6,352 nt of DNA from assembly GCA_030609865.1 (NCBI GenBank), contig JAUWSZ010000160.1, positions 1-6,352 of the forward strand. Direction: 5' to 3'. Made by a program: the position numbers and the translations under genes. Below, piece by piece: positions 1-4,665 of the stretch. The stretch is from a bacterium. GTDB lineage: Bacteria; Desulfobacterota; DSWW01. Within the stretch, counting starts at the first letter, position 1. Every line of letters starts with the position of its first letter. The notes beneath the pieces are model-generated. The model was not told where the DNA came from. It searched no databases and was given only the letters and a program-made list of their open reading frames with translations.

Positions 1-1362
1 CCCGGGAACACTACGCAGCTGCGTGACCTGGCTGTTTCCCATGATCGGCGGAGTCACCACCGCCTCGTCGGGGGGAACCCCCGCCAGGATGTTCTGCAAG
101 GTCGCCAATCGGGCCAGGGTCGGATCCAGGGGGGAACCTGAATGCAAAACCTGCTCCACGTCATCCACCTGGATGGGTTGGCCCAACCGGCTGCTCACCT
201 CGCCCTGCAAGGCGACCCCGAACGGGATGACCGTATTGAAACTGACTCCGACGAGGTCGATATCCTCGGGAAACTCCCGGAAGTACTGCATCGTGCTCCC
301 GTAGTCTCCGCTTACGAGGCCCCACAACACCTCCGCAATAGGGTCGTCCGGGGGAGGATCGCCTGTTACGCCGCTGACGAGGGGTCTTCGGCTGTGGATG
401 TGCTCATAGAACAGGCCGAACTCCGTGTCATACAGCCAGGTCGCAAAATACCGCAGCGCAACCCCTCCCTGTCCCATGTGGCTCGGTTCTCTGTCAGGCC
501 CTCTTGGGATCCAGCTTCCGAAGGGCGGAAAGGACCCCACGGCTTGGACGGGATTGTCCGTCGGCCCGTCCGGTGGCGCCAGGCCGCTGCCGAGCATCGC
601 CCTGCTCGCCCCCGGGCTCGCAACGTCTGTGGTGGAGAAATAGGTGCCAAAGGGCTCGATCTCCGTGTTGTCCCAGTAGAACTGGTAGAAGCCTTCGATC
701 GAGAGATTGTCGGTGATCCCTGCGTTCAGGCTGATCATGGGAAGCGGTATCAGCGCCTCCTTCAGCTGCGCACCCGCCACTCGGAGGGCCGTGACGTCCA
801 CCGGGTTGATGCTGTTGATGCCGCCCTGAATGAATGTACTCTCCCCCCAGCTCAGCACCTGGTTGCCGACCCGTACCGTAAGGGGCCTGCCAAAGACCTC
901 GTAGTCGCCCACCACGTAGAGATCGAGGAGCCGAATGTTCAGGCCCGCACGTCGTTGCGCCTGATCTGTAAAGCCCCTGAAACGCGGATCGAACTTCATG
1001 ATGGCCCAGTCGTAGAAGTAGTAGAAGCGGCCGAAGAGGCTGTAGTTCTTCCAGCCCAGCTCCACCTCGTGGAGGATCTTGACGTTGAGCGAGGTAACGT
1101 CCCACGGGTCGAAGTTCAGGTTGCCGTCATCGTAGCCGGATGCATAGGCTTCTCCACCGTTCGTCTGGGCGACGAGTTCGGGATCACGATCTTCCACGCG
1201 AATCGAGATTCCCGTGGAGACCGTCGTGTGAAGCCTCCCCTTGATCGGGCCGGTGCTTATGTCCAAGGCCCACGCCGACGGAGGCCCGACCCCTTCGCTC
1301 CCTGCGATCAGGCCGATGAGCGCCGTCAGGGCAATCGCCAAACCCGCCCTGTTCGTTCGCAT
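1..1362 (-). CDS. DUF1302 family outer-membrane protein (C-terminus cut by window edge)
   Basis: The minus strand is open from ATG at 1362-1360 to base 1, giving 454 codons with no stop, so the C-terminus lies off the left edge. Residues 1-32 are a Sec signal peptide: basic start MRTNR, hydrophobic core, likely cleavage after SAWA. Residues about 166-194 carry the most family-like stretch: GNQVLSWGES, then FIQGGINSINPVDVTALR. Alternating aromatic strands such as FGRFYYFYDW and IEGFYQFYWDN fit a beta-barrel. The family (PF06980) is a predicted outer-membrane barrel, often encoded next to a DUF1329 protein, which could follow off the left edge; the transported compound is generally unknown. The ATG is preceded by a G-rich run rather than a canonical Shine-Dalgarno. 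An in-frame GTG at 1386 exists but has no better site. The gene is divergent from the glycosidase gene and shares its upstream region. Family call is firm; function is not. Confidence 0.9.
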   Translation of the reverse strand, partial: MRTNRAGLAIALTALIGLIAGSEGVGPPSAWALDISTGPIKGRLHTTVSTGISIRVEDRDPELVAQTNGGEAYASGYDDGNLNFDPWDVTSLNVKILHEVELGWKNYSLFGRFYYFYDWAIMKFDPRFRGFTDQAQRRAGLNIRLLDLYVVGDYEVFGRPLTVRVGNQVLSWGESTFIQGGINSINPVDVTALRVAGAQLKEALIPLPMISLNAGITDNLSIEGFYQFYWDNTEIEPFGTYFSTTDVASPGASRAMLGSGLAPPDGPTDNPVQAVGSFPPFGSWIPRGPDREPSHMGQGGVALRYFATWLYDTEFGLFYEHIHSRRPLVSGVTGDPPPDDPIAEVLWGLVSGDYGSTMQYFREFPEDIDLVGVSFNTVIPFGVALQGEVSSRLGQPIQVDDVEQVLHSGSPLDPTLARLATLQNILAGVPPDEAVVTPPIMGNSQVTQLRSVPG

Positions 1363-1476
1363 TCCCCCCCAAGGAGATCTCGACACGATGGGTTGCTGAG
1401 CAAGGCACGGTAGGTCCAGGAACGTCCCCTGCCGTGCGGACCATGTGGCGAACCGGTAACATCGGATAAAATCTTC

Positions 1477-1505
1477 TTGTAACCATTTAGCACGTGTACT
1501 AAATT
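1477..1505 (+). promoter_or_regulatory. Putative sigma70 promoter overlapped by a 20-bp palindrome (operator candidate)
   Basis: TTGTAA at 1477-1482 and TAAATT at 1500-1505 are separated by exactly 17 bases and each match the sigma70 consensus at four of six positions. Between them, at 1485-1504, lies an imperfect palindrome with outer arms ATTTAG and CTAAAT; 8 of the 10 base-pair positions are symmetric. A weaker minus-strand pair (CTGCAA at 1512-1507, TAAATG at 1489-1484, spacer 17) overlaps the same site. A palindrome in a promoter spacer is the usual place for a dimeric repressor such as a TetR-type protein, but no regulator gene is in the window. The site could control both divergent genes. 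This is a prediction from sequence only. Confidence 0.35.
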
Positions 1506-1592
1506 ATTGCAGCCGAAAAAAAGGATTATTCCATACGAGACAGCAGCGCGATTGCTCGTGCATAACACAAGAGGCTCAAGAAGGGCAAGGGA

Positions 1593-1647
1593 TTCCTCGA
1601 GTGCAGAGGGGGCCTTCCTGTCCCCCTCTGCCCAATAATCCGAGGAA
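1593..1647. repeat. Nested inverted repeat forming a long hairpin in the glycosidase leader
   Basis: The inner stem is a perfect 10-bp inverted repeat, GCAGAGGGGG (1603-1612) with CCCCCTCTGC (1622-1631), around a 9-base loop. An outer 7-bp stem, TTCCTCG (1593-1599) with CGAGGAA (1641-1647), encloses it, with an asymmetric internal loop between the two. Neither strand shows a T-run after the stem, so it is not a standard intrinsic terminator. If the promoter at 1477-1505 is used, this hairpin lies in a roughly 255-base untranslated leader of the glycosidase mRNA. It may be an attenuator, RNA-stability element or protein site; the sequence does not decide. Confidence 0.55.
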
Positions 1648-1720
1648 GTCAGAACCCGGAGAAAGCAAGACCCGAAAGAAGAGACCCACACGTTCGTTGA
1701 AGCGGTGATCCAACGGTGCG

Positions 1721-1741
1721 CGGGGCCATGAGACAGCCCCG
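1721..1741. repeat. Short GC-rich hairpin upstream of the glycosidase ribosome site
   Basis: CGGGGC (1721-1726) pairs with GCCCCG (1736-1741) across a 9-base loop. It ends 14 bases before the Shine-Dalgarno core of the glycosidase gene, so in an mRNA it could affect ribosome access. It has no T-run. With six base pairs in GC-rich DNA it may also be chance. Confidence 0.3.
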
Positions 1742-1755
1742 GGCCCACAAACTTG

Positions 1756-1764
1756 AGGAGGTGA
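1756..1764 (+). promoter_or_regulatory. Strong Shine-Dalgarno site that fixes the glycosidase start at an ATC codon
   Basis: AGGAGGTGA is a perfect nine-base complement of the usual 16S rRNA 3' end. It lies six bases (from the end of AGGAGG) before the ATC at 1768-1770, which opens the glycosidase frame at the family's expected N-terminus. The only standard start near it is GTG at 1761, inside the site and in another frame, which stops after four codons. The site therefore points at an ATC start, or at an ATG lost by one G-to-C change. Confidence 0.6.
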
Positions 1765-1767
1765 CCC

Positions 1768-3117
1768 ATCACTAGAATCTCTTTTCCAAAGGACTTTTTT
1801 TGGGGCACGGCGACTTCTTCGTATCAGATCGAGGGGGCCTGGAAGGAAGGGGGTAAGGGGGAGTCTATCTGGGACCGGTTTGCCCACACCCCTGGAAAGA
1901 TCAAGGACGAGGCAACCGGAGATGTCGCTTGCGATCACTATCACAGGTACAGGGAGGATGTGGCTCTCATGCGTGAGCTCGGGCTCGGAGCGTACCGGTT
2001 TTCCGTCTCCTGGCCACGGATTCTTCCCCGGGGCAAGGGCAAGGTGAATCAGGAAGGCCTGGATTTCTACTCCAGGCTCACCGACACGCTGCTCGAGGCG
2101 GACATCGAGCCGCTCGTGACGCTCTACCACTGGGACCTGCCCCAGCCCCTCCAGGACCTGGGAGGATGGGGAAACCGGGACATTTCGCGGAGGTTCGGCG
2201 ACTACGCCGCTCTGGTTGCGCGGGCCCTGGGAGACCGAATCAAACTCTGGACCACCCTGAACGAGCCGCAGATCTTCGGTATGCTGGGGCACTTCACCGG
2301 ACAGCATGCGCCCGGATCGACGGACCAGTTGCAGTACATCCACCTCTCCCACTACATCAACCTCGCCCACGGAGAGGGCGTGGCCGCCATCCGGAACGAG
2401 GCTTCCACTCCGAAGATCGGTTGCGTGTTGCAGCTTCCGCCCATCCATCCCCGCTCCGACTCGGAACCAGACCGGAGAGCGGCTCGCATCATGGACGGGC
2501 TAATGAACCGCTGGTATGCGGAACCCGTTCTGATCGGCCGCTATCCGGAGGACATCCTGGAACTGTTCAAGGATCTCGACCTGCCCATCCGCGAAGGCGA
2601 TCTGGAGCGTATCCACCAACCCCTGGATTTCGCGGGCCTGAATCTTTACAGCCGCTTGTTCGCCCATCATGACCCGTCCGTGCCGCTGGTGGAAGCCACG
2701 CTCGACTTTGATTGCCGAATCCCGGGTGCCCGGTACACGCACTTTGGATGGGAGTATTATCCGGAGGCCATCCACGAGGCACTGATGCGCTTCAAGAACG
2801 AATGGGGGGACCCCGTGGTCTACGTGACGGAAAACGGGACCTCTGCTGACGACAGGCTCGTGGACGGAGAGGTGAACGATCAGGAGAGGATAGACTTTCT
2901 TTCCGACTATCTGGCGCAGGTCCGGAGGGCCATGGATGACGGCGTGAAGGTGAAGGGGTACTTTCAGTGGTCCTTTATGGACAATTTCGAATGGGCAGAG
3001 GGATACACACAACGGTGGGGAATGGTTTACGTGGACCACGCCTCCCTTCGCCGAACCCCAAAGGCGAGCGCCTACTGGTACCGTGACCTGATCGCGTCCG
3101 GGGGATACGATCGATAG
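1768..3117 (+). CDS. Glycoside hydrolase family 1, beta-glucosidase type, with ATC in place of the start ATG
   Basis: This frame encodes 449 residues, the usual length for GH1 retaining beta-glycosidases, which release terminal beta-linked sugars. Counting ATC as residue 1, the family landmarks are present and in order: FFWGTATSSYQIEG with substrate-binding Gln20; His121-Trp122 in YHWDLP; acid/base Glu166 in TLNEP; Tyr294 in GLNLY; nucleophile Glu355 in VTENG; Trp401, Glu408 and Trp409 in QWSFMDNFEWAEGY. There is no signal peptide, so it is probably cytoplasmic. The first standard starts, GTG at 1951 and ATG at 1960, would remove the first strand of the TIM barrel and Gln20 and have no suitable ribosome site, so they are unlikely to give an active enzyme. 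The in-frame stop at 1762 rules out an earlier start. It may therefore be a gene with a rare start codon, a fresh start-loss mutant, or a sequencing error. Family members also include phospho-glycosidases and others, so the exact sugar is unknown. Confidence 0.93.
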   Translation: MTRISFPKDFFWGTATSSYQIEGAWKEGGKGESIWDRFAHTPGKIKDEATGDVACDHYHRYREDVALMRELGLGAYRFSVSWPRILPRGKGKVNQEGLDFYSRLTDTLLEADIEPLVTLYHWDLPQPLQDLGGWGNRDISRRFGDYAALVARALGDRIKLWTTLNEPQIFGMLGHFTGQHAPGSTDQLQYIHLSHYINLAHGEGVAAIRNEASTPKIGCVLQLPPIHPRSDSEPDRRAARIMDGLMNRWYAEPVLIGRYPEDILELFKDLDLPIREGDLERIHQPLDFAGLNLYSRLFAHHDPSVPLVEATLDFDCRIPGARYTHFGWEYYPEAIHEALMRFKNEWGDPVVYVTENGTSADDRLVDGEVNDQERIDFLSDYLAQVRRAMDDGVKVKGYFQWSFMDNFEWAEGYTQRWGMVYVDHASLRRTPKASAYWYRDLIASGGYDR

Positions 3118-3133
3118 CCTGAGGGCAGAGGAC

Positions 3134-3190
3134 ATGATCCGGGACGCGGTCGTCCACGCGTGGAAAGCCTTCCGCGAGATGTATGCATAG
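3134..3190 (+). other. Tiny frame, possible remnant of a glycosidase N-terminus
   Basis: ATG at 3134 opens 18 codons ending in TAG at 3188, 16 bases after the GH1 stop, with purine-rich GAGGGCAGAGGAC just before it. The peptide MIRDAVVHAWKAFREMYA looks, from memory, like the start of GH47 alpha-mannosidases, which often have a pattern such as HAW-x-x-Y-x-x-YAWG. In that reading the TAG would replace a tryptophan codon, but the residues after it do not continue the family convincingly. It could equally be a chance frame or a short leader for the next gene. Confidence 0.2.
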
Positions 3191-3231
3191 CGGCAACGCG
3201 ACCCGTTTCAATACAAATCAAGGAGCGTACC

Positions 3232-3525
3232 ATGAAGACACGGAACGATGAGTGTTCGGTCATACCTCTGAAAAGCGGTCTTTCAAGGCGCGAAATCCTG
3301 AAACTCTCGGGAGTTGCTCTTGCCGGCGCTGCCCTTCCGCCCATGGCTGGGTGTAAAGGGGGTGGTCCTGCTGCAACTTCGGATACGGCCTGCTTGAAGA
3401 ACATCCCTCACACAGACGTAGAAGTGGACATCTTCGGACCTGCTTCCATTATGACTTCCAGACGGAGGCATGCGGGTCGAAGAGGCCGTGAACATAGCAA
3501 TGATGCTTCAGGACGTCGGATGTGA
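3232..3525 (+). CDS. Tat-type lipoprotein N-terminus, truncated and running out of frame
   Basis: ATG at 3232 has a good ribosome site, AAGGAG at 3220-3225, six bases upstream. The 97-residue product begins with a twin-arginine signal: SRREIL at residues 18-23, a hydrophobic stretch GVALAGAALPP, then MAGC with a likely lipidated Cys41. This predicts export of a folded, probably cofactor-bearing, protein and anchoring to a membrane. The mature part to about residue 73 does not match any family I recognise. From about position 3452 the frame reads, out of frame, through sequence that in another frame is the oxidoreductase fragment, giving an Arg-rich tail ending at TGA 3523-3525. So the gene appears cut by a deletion or frameshift. 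Alternatively it is the signal region of the same oxidoreductase, whose middle has been lost. Signal call is firm; protein identity is unknown. Confidence 0.55.
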   Translation: MKTRNDECSVIPLKSGLSRREILKLSGVALAGAALPPMAGCKGGGPAATSDTACLKNIPHTDVEVDIFGPASIMTSRRRHAGRRGREHSNDASGRRM

Positions 3526-3982
3526 CTGCGTAGAGGTCTCATCCGGCATAGCCATCGACGGGTTCGCCACGATTCGCGTCCGGGAGTTGCCCACAGAGGC
3601 GATCCTCGAGTGGTCAACCATGACACAGGGCAAGGGTGAGGTTACGAAAAAGGTGCTATCCTGGATCCTTCCCTTCATGGTCAAGACCTATGCACCCCTT
3701 GGGAATTTCAACGTGTGTCAGGCCAAGAAAATCAAAGAGAACGTGGACATACCGGTCATCGTGGTCGGCGGGATCAGGAGTATGGAAGATATCAGTAACG
3801 TCTTCCGGCTCGGGGCTGCGGATTTCGTTTCTCTGGGGAGGCCCCTGCTCACCGAGCCCGGGTTCGTGAACAAACTGAAGAAGAAGCCGGATCATCGATC
3901 CGCCTGCATCGATTGCGGTTACTGTATCATTGCCCTGAGCGTGATGCCGGCAGAGTGCTTCATGGGGACACTGCCTTCGTAG
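3455..3982 (+). pseudogene. C-terminal half of an Old Yellow Enzyme-type FMN oxidoreductase
   Basis: The frame opens after an in-frame TGA at 3452-3454 and has ATG at 3470, from which 170 residues run to TAG 3980-3982. It matches the second half of the NADH:flavin oxidoreductase (OYE, PF00724) TIM barrel: EEAVNIAMMLQDVGCDCVEVSSG, then PVIVVGGIRSMEDI (GG at residues 100-101) and ADFVSLGRPLLTEP (GRP 123-125), the last two forming the FMN phosphate site. A cysteine set, Cys146, 149, 152 and 163 (C-x2-C-x2-C-x10-C), resembles the [4Fe-4S] site of dienoyl-CoA reductase-like members. The C-terminus looks natural. About 200 N-terminal residues, including the start of the barrel, are missing, so it cannot be a working enzyme alone. 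The purine-rich GGAGG before ATG 3470 is only one base away, too close for good initiation. It is most likely a remnant. Confidence 0.75.
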
Positions 3983-4080
3983 GCCCATCTTCGAACCTTC
4001 ACGCCAACATAACTCATTGTACAACTGAGTCGAATCTGTTCCCTTCGATAGCAAGGTAATGCGATTTTGTTGAACGGGCC

Positions 4081-4335
4081 GTGAGAGGGTCAGAAGCCGG
4101 AATGCGGATACTATCTCAGTCACCGACTGCGAGTTCAATCACAATCAATCATGAATCTCAAATGCAGCTGAAGGCACGGGCGGATCAAATTGGAGCAAGT
4201 TATCGTAAAACCATGGGGGCAGACCTCGAGGTACGATATCAGACAGAAACATTGGGTGATTGCTCAGGTCGTCTCGGTAACGAGCAGCCTGTTATCTTAG
4301 GCAAGGACAGCAAGTCCGACTACGATCAATTTTGA
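4081..4335 (+). CDS. Hypothetical small protein, doubtful
   Basis: The frame is 84 codons from GTG 4081, or 77 from ATG 4102, to TGA 4333-4335. Neither start has a clear Shine-Dalgarno site. The product is polar and soluble, with no signal peptide, membrane segment or motif I recognise; it ends in GKDSKSDYDQF. It stands alone in an AT-richer gap. It is listed because it is the longest frame here not opposite a known gene, but it may be chance or a decayed gene. Confidence 0.15.
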   Translation: MRGSEAGMRILSQSPTASSITINHESQMQLKARADQIGASYRKTMGADLEVRYQTETLGDCSGRLGNEQPVILGKDSKSDYDQF

Positions 4336-4364
4336 CCAAATACCCTAAAACGAGAAAAGTGTTC

Positions 4365-4441
4365 AGGAGGTAAAGATAAGTCAGGTATACATCAAAAGTG
4401 GTGAAGGGCCAATTGGCTATTCCTTTGTGGTGTTATTTTGA
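4365..4441 (+). other. Strong ribosome-site sequence followed by a short frame opening with ATA
   Basis: AGGAGGT at 4365-4371 is a strong Shine-Dalgarno match. Five bases after AGGAGG lies ATA (4376-4378), opening a 21-codon frame that reads ISQVYIKSGEGP and stops at TGA 4439-4441. No standard start codon lies at the right distance. The frame may be the beginning of a decayed gene whose ATG has changed, or chance. I do not recognise the peptide. Confidence 0.12.
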
Positions 4442-4665
4442 TCTTTTCGATGTCGTCTCGAAGGGACAGGAAGCATGGGCCGATGCAGAAGGGTCTTCAA
4501 GATGTAATGTGCGAAGCGTTCACCAGCACCGTCCAATGTCCAGAGTCGACTCCATCGTCTTTTCCGGAGGATAGCAAGACTTCTGGTCATGACAAGGTGT
4601 ACAATGAAAGCCTGACTGCAATTCTGCGACTTTATTCTCCTATTCTGCAAAGACGCTTTTCTTGC

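Larger units (their letters stand above)
3983..4665. other. Mostly non-coding stretch between convergent genes
   Basis: These 683 bases separate the end of the oxidoreductase fragment from the end of the sulfatase and are richer in A and T than the flanking genes. I see no convincing gene, RNA gene, transposase, terminator with a T-run, or long repeat. Small symmetric sites are present: ACTCA/TGAGT arms at 4012-4030 around TTGTACAA, a perfect GCCAATTGGC at 4408-4417, and GAGTCGACTC at 4543-4552. Palindromes of this size are expected by chance at some rate. Two weak coding candidates inside are listed separately. Decayed former coding sequence is a reasonable but unproven reading. Confidence 0.5.

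Noticed and set aside
142..1413. Long plus-strand open frame of 423 codons
   Set aside because: It lies opposite the DUF1302 gene, which has a signal peptide and clear family motifs; the plus-strand product has no recognisable features and is a GC-rich shadow.
1603..1631. Intrinsic terminator
   Set aside because: The stem is strong, but no T-run follows on either strand and it lies upstream of both divergent genes, not after one.
1576..2448. Minus-strand open frame of 290 codons opposite the glycosidase
   Set aside because: It is antisense to highly conserved GH1 coding sequence and has no family features or ribosome site.
1960..3117. Glycosidase annotated from ATG 1960 (385 residues)
   Set aside because: Clear GH1 homology continues 64 codons upstream, including Gln20, to a perfect ribosome site; the shorter form would lack part of the barrel.
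4417..4650. Minus-strand frame of 77 codons just after the sulfatase
   Set aside because: It starts with TTG, is Arg-rich without any motif, and has no good ribosome site.
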